DNA of 64,000 nucleotides from Shimia abyssi (GTDB lineage Bacteria; Pseudomonadota; Alphaproteobacteria; Rhodobacterales; Rhodobacteraceae), in the NCBI RefSeq assembly GCF_003014475.1, contig NZ_PYGJ01000003.1:248001-312000 (forward strand). Reading direction: 5' to 3'. The notes under the pieces are model-generated. The model was not told the origin of the DNA and did no database searches. It worked only from the letters and a program-made list of their open reading frames with translations. Made by a program: the position numbers and the translations under genes. This document shows positions 7,591-15,887 of the stretch, piece by piece (position 1 is the first letter of the stretch; every line of letters begins with the position of its first letter).

Positions 7591-9063
7591 TTAGAAGTCG
7601 ACGTTGAAGCCGCGTGTATCGACATGAACAAAGGTCGGATAGGTGCCAATCCCGCCAAGGAATAATCCTTCGGACCGCATACTGCGCAGTGCCGCGGCCC
7701 AGTCGAGCGGTGTGGAGTTTCCCTGAGCGATGAAATCTATGGCGCGAAATTGCGTGTGAAGGCTTTGCGAAGCGCCACCAATTGCCACGTTGTATGCGGG
7801 GCTGCGATAGACGCTGAGGGTTCGGATGGGGGCGTCAACGCGACCGCGCAAGATATCGAGCACGCGCGCTGTTGGTGCGATGTTTGGCCAGAGTTCCCGC
7901 GGTGGGTTTGTGTTTTTTTGAAAGGCCGGACTATGCGGGTTGTTGTTTTTCTCGCCCTTGATCAGAAACTCGTAAGGTTTGAAGTTTTTTAGCCCCAGTG
8001 ATTTGATGAAGGCATTAAAATCGGCCTCGTCATCACCGGTTGTAGCGATGACCGGGGTCGATAGGGCCATGGTGTCGGCGGAAGTATTCCAACCAGGGGA
8101 AGGTGCCGCAACCGCATTGACAGATTCAGCGGCAACGATGCGATCCGCGACCCCCCAATCCTCAAGTTTGTAATTCGCGCCATGCACTTTGCCTGAACCG
8201 ATAGCGATGGTCATTTTGCGTGATCGAACGTCTGCCTGATATTGTGACTTAGACCCCAGCGCCATTGCCTCGGCCAACACCTTGCGGAACGCCTCGCCAG
8301 TGATCGGGCCGGTTTTGTCGAGAAGCTTTTTCAACTCCTTTCTGTCTTTGGCATCCACACTGCCATTCTGGACAGCAATATCAAAGGCCAGGCAGGCGCC
8401 AAGTTCGCCGTTAAGATTAAACTCGTGGACGATAGATTGAGCTTTCGTCCAGTAAAATTCGCGCGCGAGGTTATTTTGCGCCTTTTGAGCGAGCGGGTTT
8501 TTACCCAGACGATCAAAGGCTTCCGCCCATTCTGGTTTGACCTTGCGTTTGTCAGCGCCAATGGAAATCGAATTGGCCCATGTGCGTTGTTTTGCCTTGG
8601 AGCTGGTCAGAATGTCCTTGAACGCAGGAGCGAGCGAGCCAAATGCGTCGTCTATGGCGGAAATGTCGTGTTGCTGAATACGCGCCAACAGTGTTTGAAG
8701 ACGCCCCCCCCCCATGGTGAAGCCAATGATCCCCCATGTGATCAGTGCGCCGTCGTAATTCCCGGCGACCAAGCTGTAGCCGTGTCCTTCGAAGTTGGCA
8801 GTGACGGCAAGGGCGCGTTCGAACATCGTTGGCGGTGCTGGATTACCTGTGAGGCGCGACCATGTGGACAGGTCGACCGCCCCAGTCACTGGTAAGTTGA
8901 CAGCGGTTTGATAGCTTCGCACGGCGGTTTCCGTGCCTTTGCCAAAGTCGCCATCGATGAGACCGGGGCTGTGGCCTACGTCTCGTAAGTTGCGTTGTAC
9001 TTGCAGGACAATGCTGCCTTTTGGGTCTAAAAATCCTGCGCTGGAGTTGCGTAAAATGATCAT
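7591..9063 (-). CDS. Three-domain peptidoglycan hydrolase: PG-binding, GH46-like and M15 peptidase
   Basis: The protein has 490 residues in three parts. Residues 15-75 look like a PG_binding_1 domain (VLQVQRNLRDVG...DGDFGKGTETAVRSYQ). Residues about 80-290 resemble a lysozyme/chitosanase-type fold, with a possible catalytic Glu92 (FEG) and Asp104 (NYDGALITWGI). The C-terminus is a peptidase M15-type D,D-carboxypeptidase with zinc ligands H436, D443 (SLHTQFRAIDF) and H480 (FVHVD). I see no signal peptide. The ATG at 9063 has AGGAGAC upstream; the longer frame lacks a start codon. A run of ten G bases encodes Gly118-120 (8704-8713). It may act on the cell's own wall or serve lysis or competition. 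The glycosidase assignment is the least certain part. Confidence 0.7.
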   Translation of the reverse strand: MIILRNSSAGFLDPKGSIVLQVQRNLRDVGHSPGLIDGDFGKGTETAVRSYQTAVNLPVTGAVDLSTWSRLTGNPAPPTMFERALAVTANFEGHGYSLVAGNYDGALITWGIIGFTMGGGRLQTLLARIQQHDISAIDDAFGSLAPAFKDILTSSKAKQRTWANSISIGADKRKVKPEWAEAFDRLGKNPLAQKAQNNLAREFYWTKAQSIVHEFNLNGELGACLAFDIAVQNGSVDAKDRKELKKLLDKTGPITGEAFRKVLAEAMALGSKSQYQADVRSRKMTIAIGSGKVHGANYKLEDWGVADRIVAAESVNAVAAPSPGWNTSADTMALSTPVIATTGDDEADFNAFIKSLGLKNFKPYEFLIKGEKNNNPHSPAFQKNTNPPRELWPNIAPTARVLDILRGRVDAPIRTLSVYRSPAYNVAIGGASQSLHTQFRAIDFIAQGNSTPLDWAAALRSMRSEGLFLGGIGTYPTFVHVDTRGFNVDF

Positions 9064-9133
9064 GAAAAATGTCTCCTGATACAATATCGTGTCAAGAGTG
9101 TATCACATTTCACGCTTTCACGTTAGCCGGGTG

Positions 9134-10006
9134 TCAGTTACGCCCCCGTTTCTCAAACCTTGGCAACATGGCGGAGAAGTCAGATCCATGGCCATTTTCA
9201 GTTTCCACGAACTGTTCATAAAGTGCGGTCGCCTGTTGGCCCATCGGGGTGTCTGCATCTGCGCTTTCGGCGGCTTGTTGTGACAGGCGCAGGTCTTTGA
9301 GCATGAGTTCGGAAGCAAAACCGGGTTGATAATCGTTGTCGGCGGGGGATTGCGGGCCGACACCGGGGGCGGGGCAGTAGGCGTTCATGGTCCAGCTGTA
9401 GCCCGAAGACGTGGAGACAACGTCAAACATTTTCTGGCGGTCGAGGCCCAGTTTGTCGGCCAGGGCAAAGGCCTCGCAGGTGGCGATCATTGTGACACCG
9501 AGGATCATGTTGTTGCAGATTTTTGCGGCCTGGCCCGCGCCTGCATCGCCGCAATGCACGGCCTTTTGGCCCATGATGTCAAAAAGTGGTGCGGCCTTGG
9601 CAAAGGCGTCGGGACTGCCACCTGCCATGAATGTCAGTGTTCCGGCGGCGGCGCCTCCGATACCGCCAGACACTGGCGCGTCTACAGCGTGGAGGCCGGC
9701 CTCGGCCGATAGAGCAGCCACCGCACGGGCGCTGTCGACATCGACAGTGGAACAATCGACAAGGGCGGCGCCTGCGGACATGGCGGGGATGATTTCTTCG
9801 GCCACTGCGCGCAGGATGGCGCCATTGGGGAGCATGGTAATGACCACATCGGCGTTCGTCGCGGCGGCACCGCCGCTTTGGGCCATGGTGACGCCGTCGA
9901 TTGACACATCGGCCATGTCGAAACCTGTGACGTCGTGACCTGCCTTGGCCAGGTTGGCGGCCATCGGGCCACCCATATTGCCCAATCCGATAAATCCGAT
10001 TTTCAT
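9134..10006 (-). CDS. mmsB: 3-hydroxyisobutyrate dehydrogenase
   Basis: This NAD enzyme oxidises 3-hydroxyisobutyrate to methylmalonate semialdehyde in valine breakdown. The 290-residue protein has the N-terminal dinucleotide motif (GFIGLGNMGGPMAANL), the substrate signature (DAPVSGG) and the catalytic lysine helix (GAGQAAKICNNM). The C-terminal helical domain contains GYSWTMNAYCP. Its start lies four bases after the stop of the upstream hydrolase gene, so the two are coupled. MmsA, which takes its product, is about 4 kb upstream on the same strand. Confidence 0.95.
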   Translation of the reverse strand: MKIGFIGLGNMGGPMAANLAKAGHDVTGFDMADVSIDGVTMAQSGGAAATNADVVITMLPNGAILRAVAEEIIPAMSAGAALVDCSTVDVDSARAVAALSAEAGLHAVDAPVSGGIGGAAAGTLTFMAGGSPDAFAKAAPLFDIMGQKAVHCGDAGAGQAAKICNNMILGVTMIATCEAFALADKLGLDRQKMFDVVSTSSGYSWTMNAYCPAPGVGPQSPADNDYQPGFASELMLKDLRLSQQAAESADADTPMGQQATALYEQFVETENGHGSDFSAMLPRFEKRGRN

Positions 10007-10010
10007 GGCG

Positions 10011-11051
10011 TTACTCTCCCTTTTCGAATGTCAGTTTGGACGCGCCCAGAGGCATGAGCATGTTGGTCACGTCCATTTGCGAGAGGGCGTGCATGTCGTG
10101 TTTCCATTGAGGGTTGCGGTCTTTGTCGATGATCTGGGCACGGACGCCTTCGAGGAAGTCGCCATGTTCCATGGCGCGGTAGGTGAAGCGATATTCCTGA
10201 TCCAGAGCAAAGTGCATGTCGGCGCGGGCGCGGACGCGGTGGATGATTTCCAGTGCGCAGCCCATGGCGAGTGGGGAGTTGCGCGACATTTTCTTGATCG
10301 TGTCGCTGGCAAAGCTGGTCTCGGCGGCCGCGAGGGCGTTCAGGATGTCGCGCAGGGTTTCGCCACCGAAATGGGCGTCTATCTCCGCGCTCTGTCTGGC
10401 GATAGGTCCGGGGTCGATATGACGAGCCGCTGCGTCGATCAGTGACCAGTCGGCGGTCTCTTCTAGCTTGGTGATCAGAGCGGGCCAATCGGCCTCTGGG
10501 ATGTAGTAATCGGCAAACCCGGCGTGGATCGCATCACCTGCCGAAAGCCGTGCAGCGGTGAGCCCGAGATATTCGCCCAATCGACCGGGGGCCCGTGAGA
10601 GGATCAGCGAGCCGCCAACGTCAGGCACAAGGCCGATACCGCACTCGGGCATAGCGATTTGGGATGTGTCGCCGACGATGCGGTGTGAGCCGTGACACCC
10701 AACACCAACCCCGCCGCCCATGGTGAAACCCTGCATAAAGCTGGCCACAGGTTTGGGAAAGGCGAACATCTTGGCATTCATGCGGTATTCGTCGGCCCAG
10801 AAGGTCTGGCCATAAGCGTAGTTGCTTGACGTGCCTGTCTCATAGAGTTCAGCGATGTCGCCACCTGCGCAGAACGCTTTGTCGCCTTCGGCGTCGATAA
10901 TCAGCAGTTTGATCGTGTCGTCCTCGGCCCACCCATCCAGCGCGTCTTCGATGGCGGTGCACATGTCGTAAGACATGGCATTGAGTGCCTTGGGGCGCGT
11001 GAAAGTGATGCGGCCTGTTTGGCCTTGGGTGCGGATGTGGATATCGGTCAT
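10011..11051 (-). CDS. 3-hydroxyisobutyryl-CoA hydrolase (crotonase superfamily)
   Basis: The protein has 346 residues, longer than a simple enoyl-CoA hydratase (about 260) and the right size for the ECH_2 hydrolase group. The oxyanion-hole segments are present (AFCAGGDIAELY and MQGFTMGGGVGVGCHGSHRI), followed by the family's MPECGIGLVPDVGGS. In valine degradation it frees 3-hydroxyisobutyrate from CoA, the substrate of MmsB encoded next. It follows the acyl-CoA dehydrogenase gene by 49 bases, which supports one operon. An enoyl-CoA hydratase role is possible but less likely by length and neighbours. Confidence 0.88.
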   Translation of the reverse strand: MTDIHIRTQGQTGRITFTRPKALNAMSYDMCTAIEDALDGWAEDDTIKLLIIDAEGDKAFCAGGDIAELYETGTSSNYAYGQTFWADEYRMNAKMFAFPKPVASFMQGFTMGGGVGVGCHGSHRIVGDTSQIAMPECGIGLVPDVGGSLILSRAPGRLGEYLGLTAARLSAGDAIHAGFADYYIPEADWPALITKLEETADWSLIDAAARHIDPGPIARQSAEIDAHFGGETLRDILNALAAAETSFASDTIKKMSRNSPLAMGCALEIIHRVRARADMHFALDQEYRFTYRAMEHGDFLEGVRAQIIDKDRNPQWKHDMHALSQMDVTNMLMPLGASKLTFEKGE

Positions 11052-11100
11052 GTTGCTACATTCGTTGGAGTGTCCGCCCGGAAATTCACCGGGCAGAGCC

Positions 11101-12246
11101 TCAAGCCACGTCTGAGATCATCTGGCGCGAGATGATCAGCCGCATAATTTCGTTGGTGCCTTCAAGGATCTGGTGCACGCGCAGGTCGCGGACGATTTTT
11201 TCGATGCCATAATCGGCAAGGTAGCCGTAGCCGCCGTGCAGCTGCAAACAGCCATTGGCGACCTCAAAGGAGGCATCGGTGACCATGAGCTTGGCCATGG
11301 CGCAGAACTTGGACGCGTCATGCGTGCCGTTGTCGAGTTTCCACGCAGCTTGACGTAAGAAGGTGCGGGAGGATTCCAGCTTGGTTTCGAACTCCGCGAG
11401 TTTGAATTGCAGGGCCTGGAACTGGTTGATGGGTTTGCCAAAGGCCTTGCGTTCGGACATGTATTGCATCGTCAGGTCGAGTGCCTTTTGCGCACCGCCC
11501 AAGGCAGACGCGGCGATGTTGAGGCGACCGCCGTCAAGGCCTGCCATGGCGTAGGAAAAGCCGCGCCCCTCTTCGCCGATCAGGTTGTCGGCGGAGATTT
11601 TGCAATCGTCGAATTGGACCTGAGCAGTGGGTTGGGCGAGCCAGCCCATTTTCTTTTCCAGCGCGCCAAAGGAAAGCCCGTCTGTGCCGTCTTCGACCAC
11701 AACGGTAGAGATGCCCTTGGGGCCGTCTTCGCCGGTGCGCACCATGGTGACATAGGCGTCGGAGTAGGATCCACCGGAGATGAATGCCTTGGTGCCGTTC
11801 AGTGTATAGCCTTCGTTGGTGCGGGCGGCGCGGGTTTTAAGGGCGGCGGCGTCGGAGCCGGAGCCCGGTTCGGTGAGGCAGTAGGAGAAGACCTTTGACA
11901 TGGTGCAGAGGTCAGGCAGCCACTTTGCCTTGGTCTCGTCTGAGCCGAACTTGTCGATCATACCACCGCACATATTGTGGATCGAAAGGAACGAACCGAC
12001 GGCGGGGCAGGACATGGCGAGGGCCTCGAACACAAGTGTTGCGTCGAGGCGCGACAGGCCGGAGCCGCCGTAATCCTCGGACACATAAATGCCGCCAAGG
12101 CCGAGTTCTGCGATCTGGGGCCACAGGGCCTTGGGGATGGTACCCGCAGTTTCCCAATCCTGGGCAAAGGGGGCGATGTGCTCCTCTCCGAACGCGCGTG
12201 CCATGTCAAAGATCAGGGTTTGTTCTTCGCTGAGTGCAAAGTCCAT
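11101..12246 (-). CDS. Acyl-CoA dehydrogenase, probably isobutyryl-CoA dehydrogenase
   Basis: The 381-residue flavoprotein has the standard order: an N-terminal helical domain, the FAD/substrate segment CLTEPGSGSDAAALKTRA, a middle beta domain and the C-terminal helices with QLHGGYGYLADYGIEKIVRDLRV and ILEGTNEIMRLIISR. The ATG at 12246 has GGAGGA six bases upstream; a TTG further up is less likely. Within a cluster holding a 3-hydroxyisobutyryl-CoA hydrolase and MmsB, the natural substrate would be isobutyryl-CoA. The catalytic base assignment cannot separate isobutyryl- from 2-methylbutyryl- or isovaleryl-CoA specificity. Confidence 0.88.
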   Translation of the reverse strand: MDFALSEEQTLIFDMARAFGEEHIAPFAQDWETAGTIPKALWPQIAELGLGGIYVSEDYGGSGLSRLDATLVFEALAMSCPAVGSFLSIHNMCGGMIDKFGSDETKAKWLPDLCTMSKVFSYCLTEPGSGSDAAALKTRAARTNEGYTLNGTKAFISGGSYSDAYVTMVRTGEDGPKGISTVVVEDGTDGLSFGALEKKMGWLAQPTAQVQFDDCKISADNLIGEEGRGFSYAMAGLDGGRLNIAASALGGAQKALDLTMQYMSERKAFGKPINQFQALQFKLAEFETKLESSRTFLRQAAWKLDNGTHDASKFCAMAKLMVTDASFEVANGCLQLHGGYGYLADYGIEKIVRDLRVHQILEGTNEIMRLIISRQMISDVA

Positions 12247-12353
12247 CGGCTCCTCCAACGGGCATAAATGAACGCTTGTTTAATAATACAATCCTTGCAG
12301 GAGTATGTCAGTGGGTAATTTTGCAAAACGGTTTGCAGAAATGCCGGTGGGTC

Positions 12354-12420
12354 AGGGGGCGTTGCCCCGATCGCAAGTGTGCTTGCGATTTCCCCCAAAT
12401 ATTTTTTGGCGAAAGGAAAG
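12354..12420. repeat. Dispersed intergenic hairpin repeat, copy 1
   Basis: The element holds a GGGGC-GTT-GCCCC hairpin, a second perfect stem (ATCGCAAG-TGTG-CTTGCGAT, 12370-12389) and then CCCCC, AAATATTTTTTGG and GAAAGGAAAG. The tail closely resembles that of the element at 60088-60134. Each lies just downstream of the stop of a minus-strand gene, so it may act as a 3' end or transcription stop. Confidence 0.55.
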
Positions 12421-12434
12421 CAGGAGCGTTGCCG

Positions 12435-13568
12435 TTACAAATCTGCGTGGAATTCTTCGGTAAGGTGTTGGACCACAGCGCGCAGAGCGTTGTTTGGGGA
12501 TTGGCCGGACGTGATTGCGTTATTGTAGACGGCGCGCTGGCGGTCGGCGCTGTTGCCGGTATTGAGGATCGAGCGCACGTTTTCGATTTCGGTCATGCTT
12601 TCGAGTGCGGCGCCGTCTTCTTGCAGCAGGTCGACCAATTCATGCATCAATTCGTCAAAGGGTACGATTTCGCGTCGGCCCCAATCGATGAGGCCTTTGG
12701 AGATGCCATATCGCTGGGCGCGCCAGCGGTTTTCTTCGATCAGGAAGCGGTCATAGATGCGCCAGCGTTGGTTCCGGGTGGCGAGGCGCCAGAACATCCG
12801 GCACAGAGCCTGGGTGAGAGCGGCGATGGTCAGGGTGGTTTCAAGGCGGGGAGAGACGTCGCAGATACGTGATTCGATGGTGGGAAAGCGCGAAGAGGGG
12901 CGCAGGTCCCACCAGATCTTGGAGGAGTCTTCGATCACGCCGACGCGAGTCATTGCTTCAACCGAGCGTTCATATGTGGACCAACTGTCCATGCGCGGTG
13001 GTAGGCCCGTGCGGGGCAGATTGTCAAAGACGGTGAGGCGATAACAGCTAAGGCCGGTATCATCACCCACCCAGAAGGGGGAAGAGCAGCTGAGCGCAAG
13101 CAGATGAGGCAGGAAATAGGCGAGCTGGTTCATCAAATCGATGCGCATGTCAGGGTCTGGAATGCCGACATGCACATGCTGGCCACAGATCACCATACGC
13201 CGCACAACGCCGCCCAGATCATCGCGCAGGGTGTTGTAGCGTTCCTTTTTAGTGTGGTGCTGTTTGCGCCAGTCTGAGAACGGATGACAAGAGGCAGCGA
13301 TGGGGGCGAGGTTATGGCGTGCGGCCTCTTCTGCCACAACGGATCGCAGGTTGCGCAGGTCATCGCGGGCCTGGCCCACGGTGGTGCAAACTTGTGAGCC
13401 GATTTCAACCTGGCATTCGAGGTATTCGGGGGCGAATTGTCCTTGAAGTCGTTCAGAACAGGCCTGCATGAGCGCCGTGGGGGCCGGCGCGAGATCAAAG
13501 CTGTCACGATCTACGAGAAGGTATTCTTCTTCGATACCGATGGTGAAATCGGGTTGCTCTAGCGGCAT
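12435..13568 (-). CDS. Carboxylate-amine ligase, YbdK / GCS2 family
   Basis: The protein has 377 residues. It opens with [13 protein letters not shown], the glutamate/ATP-binding signature of the glutamate-cysteine ligase type 2 family, followed by the [10 protein letters not shown] histidine motif and the [12 protein letters not shown] segment. YbdK proteins make weak gamma-glutamyl-cysteine in vitro, but the true substrate is generally unknown. It lies between the acyl-CoA dehydrogenase gene and mmsA on the same strand, but a 12354-12420 repeat and gaps separate it from the valine genes. I do not infer a role in valine breakdown. The start has AAGGGGG upstream. Confidence 0.88.
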   Translation of the reverse strand: MPLEQPDFTIGIEEEYLLVDRDSFDLAPAPTALMQACSERLQGQFAPEYLECQVEIGSQVCTTVGQARDDLRNLRSVVAEEAARHNLAPIAASCHPFSDWRKQHHTKKERYNTLRDDLGGVVRRMVICGQHVHVGIPDPDMRIDLMNQLAYFLPHLLALSCSSPFWVGDDTGLSCYRLTVFDNLPRTGLPPRMDSWSTYERSVEAMTRVGVIEDSSKIWWDLRPSSRFPTIESRICDVSPRLETTLTIAALTQALCRMFWRLATRNQRWRIYDRFLIEENRWRAQRYGISKGLIDWGRREIVPFDELMHELVDLLQEDGAALESMTEIENVRSILNTGNSADRQRAVYNNAITSGQSPNNALRAVVQHLTEEFHADL

Positions 13569-13643
13569 GTTTTCCCCCTTGTGATTGGGTTTAGGGGAAT
13601 TTGAGCAGTAAATCCGCGCCTTTACAAGAGGATCTGTGACACC

Positions 13644-14063
13644 CTAGGCCGCGTCGGCGTCTGAGGCTACAAGGACGGTTGCATCTATGGCGAGCACATC
13701 GCAGGCCTCTTCGATCGATCCCAGAATAAGCGCAATAATGCCGTCGATATCTTTCCAAGAGCGAAGCGCTGTCATGGCCATGGCATGGGTCGCTTCGTTT
13801 GGGGCGATGTAAATCAGGTGGATTGGAGCGCTCGCGCCCATGAAGGCTTCTGTGCGCAGCGCCTGAAACTCCATGATGCGGGTGAAATCGCGTTCGTAGC
13901 TGACAACATCGCGCAGGTCGACGATTTGTGATTGGCCGTGGCGAAAATCGGTATGTTGCATGTATTGATGAAACGCCGCCAGAGACTGGTCAAGATCAAC
14001 AGCTCCGCGGCATCTCACAAGCACTAGGCTGTGACTGGGAAATACACGAAAACTGACTGCCAT
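13644..14063 (-). CDS. Hypothetical protein, possibly STAS-like
   Basis: The protein has 139 residues and no recognised family. The pattern is alternating strands and helices: SFRVFPSHSLVLVRCRG, a helix, QSQIVDLRDVVSYERDF, a long helix, PIHLIYIAPNEATHAMAMTAL and a C-terminal helix. The 'shared strand then VDLRDV' arrangement recalls the SpoIIAA/STAS fold, which would suggest a small regulatory or partner-binding protein. The identification is weak and rests on the strand pattern only. Confidence 0.5.
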   Translation of the reverse strand: MAVSFRVFPSHSLVLVRCRGAVDLDQSLAAFHQYMQHTDFRHGQSQIVDLRDVVSYERDFTRIMEFQALRTEAFMGASAPIHLIYIAPNEATHAMAMTALRSWKDIDGIIALILGSIEEACDVLAIDATVLVASDADAA

Positions 14064-14266
14064 ATGTTTCGTTCATCCTCACATGCGATTATGGAGCGGT
14101 TGATCCGCTCATGTCATTTCAAACATATTCAGATTTGTTGAACAATCCATAACCTAAAAGTATGAGGTGCCGATCTCTTGGCTGCTCATTGAAAATTTCT
14201 TTAGTTGGGGCAATGGGCAAAAAATTATCCCCCCAAGAATTGGTTTCTCGGAGGGATTGCACGGTC

Positions 14267-14283
14267 AAATTGGTCTGACCTCA
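14267..14283. promoter_or_regulatory. GntR/FadR-type operator-like sequence
   Basis: TTGGTCTGACC at 14270-14280, within AAATTGGTCTGACCTCAA, resembles the GGT-N2-ACC core bound by PdhR/LldR-type GntR regulators. It lies directly after the mmsA stop and about 200 bases upstream of the hypothetical gene starting at 14063. No GntR gene is present in the window. Confidence 0.25.
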
Positions 14284-14284
14284 A

Positions 14285-15784
14285 TCAGTCCATTGCCTTG
14301 AAGTTGAATTCGCCACCCTCTTTGATGCCAGAAGGCCAACGCGATGTGACAGTTTTGGTGCGGGTGTAGAATTTGAACGAGTCTGGTCCGTGCTGGTTCA
14401 GGTCGCCAAACATGGATTTTTTCCAACCGCCAAATGTGTGGTACGCCAAAGGCACCGGGATTGGCACGTTGATGCCGACCATGCCGATGTTGATGCGGTT
14501 GGCAAAGTCGCGTGCGGTGTCACCGTCACGTGTGAAGATCGCGGTTCCGTTGCCATATTCGTGGTCCATGGCGAGGCCGATGGCTTCTTCGTAAGAGCCA
14601 GCGCGCACTGTGGAGAGGACAGGGCCAAAGATCTCTTGTTTGTAGATATCCATGTCCGGCGTCACCTTATCAAACAGGTGAGGGCCGACAAAGAAGCCGT
14701 CTTCGTAGCCTTGCAGCGAGAAGTTGCGGTTGTCGACAACCAGTTCCGCGCCTTGTTCGACGCCTGAGTTGATCAGGCCAAGGATGCGCTGTTTGGCGGC
14801 GCCGGTTACAACGGGGCCCATGTCGACATCGTCACCAGCAGTGTAAGGGCCGACTTTGAGCTTTTCCATGCGGGGCACGAGAGCTTCGATCAGGCGGTCT
14901 GCGGTATCTTCACCGACGGGCACAGCGACAGAAATAGCCATGCAACGTTCGCCAGCGGCACCAAAGCTGGCTCCGACGAGTGCGTCGGCGGCCTGATCCA
15001 TATCAGCATCCGGCATGACGATCATGTGGTTCTTCGCGCCGCCAAAACACTGTGCGCGTTTGCCGTTGGCAGTGGCGCGCGCGTAAATGTACTGCGCGAT
15101 TGGGGTGGAGCCAACAAAGCTGACGCCCTGAATTATGTCGCTGTCAAGGATAGTGTCGACGGCTTCCTTGTCGCCATTAACGACCTGGAACACGCCAGCA
15201 GGCAGGCCCGCCTCGACAAAGAGTTCAGCCAGCATCAGGGGCACGGAGGGGTCACGTTCGGATGGTTTCAGGACAACTGCGTTGCCGCAGGCCAGTGCCG
15301 GGCCAACATGCCAGAGTGGCATCATGGCAGGGAAGTTGAAGGGCATGATCGAGCCGACGACGCCCAGCGGCTGACGCATGGAATACATGTCGATACCGGG
15401 GCCTGCGCTGTCGGTGAATTCACCTTTGAGCATCTGTGGCGCGCCGATGCAGTATTCGATCACTTCGAGACCACGTTGCAGATCGCCCTTGGCATCGGGG
15501 ATGGTTTTACCGTGCTCGCGGCTGAGCGCCTCGGCCAGTTTGTCCATGTCACGGTTCATCAAGCCAACCATTGCCATCATGACGCGGGCGCGTTTTTGCG
15601 GGTTGGTTGCGCCCCAAGCGACCTGTGCTGCAGCGGCCTGTTCGATGGCGGCGTTTGTTTCCGCAACGCTGGCCATTGGGCATTTATACTGAACTTCGCC
15701 CGTAGCCGGGTTGAAGACATCGTCAAAGCGGCCCGACGTGCCGGCAACCATTTGGCCGCCGAGAAAATGGGTGAGATCGGTCAT
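14285..15784 (-). CDS. mmsA: CoA-acylating methylmalonate-semialdehyde dehydrogenase
   Basis: MmsA converts methylmalonate semialdehyde, NAD and CoA to propionyl-CoA, CO2 and NADH, the last step of valine degradation. The 499-residue protein has the aldehyde dehydrogenase NAD site (MPFNFPAMMPLWHVGPALACGNAVVLKPSE region), the GSTPIAQYIY turn, and the catalytic cysteine in FGAAGERCMA, the MMSDH version of the active site. The C-terminal GMVGINVPIPVP and the FGGWKKSMFGD motif are also typical. It reads away from a LysR gene that starts 103 bases upstream on the other strand. The shared promoter region contains repeats that could be that regulator's sites. Confidence 0.97.
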   Translation of the reverse strand: MTDLTHFLGGQMVAGTSGRFDDVFNPATGEVQYKCPMASVAETNAAIEQAAAAQVAWGATNPQKRARVMMAMVGLMNRDMDKLAEALSREHGKTIPDAKGDLQRGLEVIEYCIGAPQMLKGEFTDSAGPGIDMYSMRQPLGVVGSIMPFNFPAMMPLWHVGPALACGNAVVLKPSERDPSVPLMLAELFVEAGLPAGVFQVVNGDKEAVDTILDSDIIQGVSFVGSTPIAQYIYARATANGKRAQCFGGAKNHMIVMPDADMDQAADALVGASFGAAGERCMAISVAVPVGEDTADRLIEALVPRMEKLKVGPYTAGDDVDMGPVVTGAAKQRILGLINSGVEQGAELVVDNRNFSLQGYEDGFFVGPHLFDKVTPDMDIYKQEIFGPVLSTVRAGSYEEAIGLAMDHEYGNGTAIFTRDGDTARDFANRINIGMVGINVPIPVPLAYHTFGGWKKSMFGDLNQHGPDSFKFYTRTKTVTSRWPSGIKEGGEFNFKAMD

Positions 15785-15817
15785 GGAATCCTCCTGGAAA
15801 ATCTGATGACAGAATAG

Positions 15818-15869
15818 GCTTGCAAAAAACGCCTGAAAACAGCCATGTTTTCAAAATGGTCTTGCAAAA
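15818..15869. promoter_or_regulatory. Repeat-rich mmsA/LysR divergent promoter
   Basis: The 103-base gap holds an inverted repeat, TGAAAAC-N6-GTTTTCA (15834-15853). It is flanked by two direct copies of CTTGCAAAAA (15819-15828 and 15860-15869 within one or two bases). The positions fit a LysR-type regulator controlling the divergent mmsA gene (inference). Confidence 0.4.
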
Positions 15870-15887
15870 ATGCAAAAGGGGTACGGC

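Noticed and set aside
15026-15817. 263-codon plus-strand frame opposite mmsA
   Set aside because: It is an antisense shadow. MmsA on the other strand accounts for the whole region.
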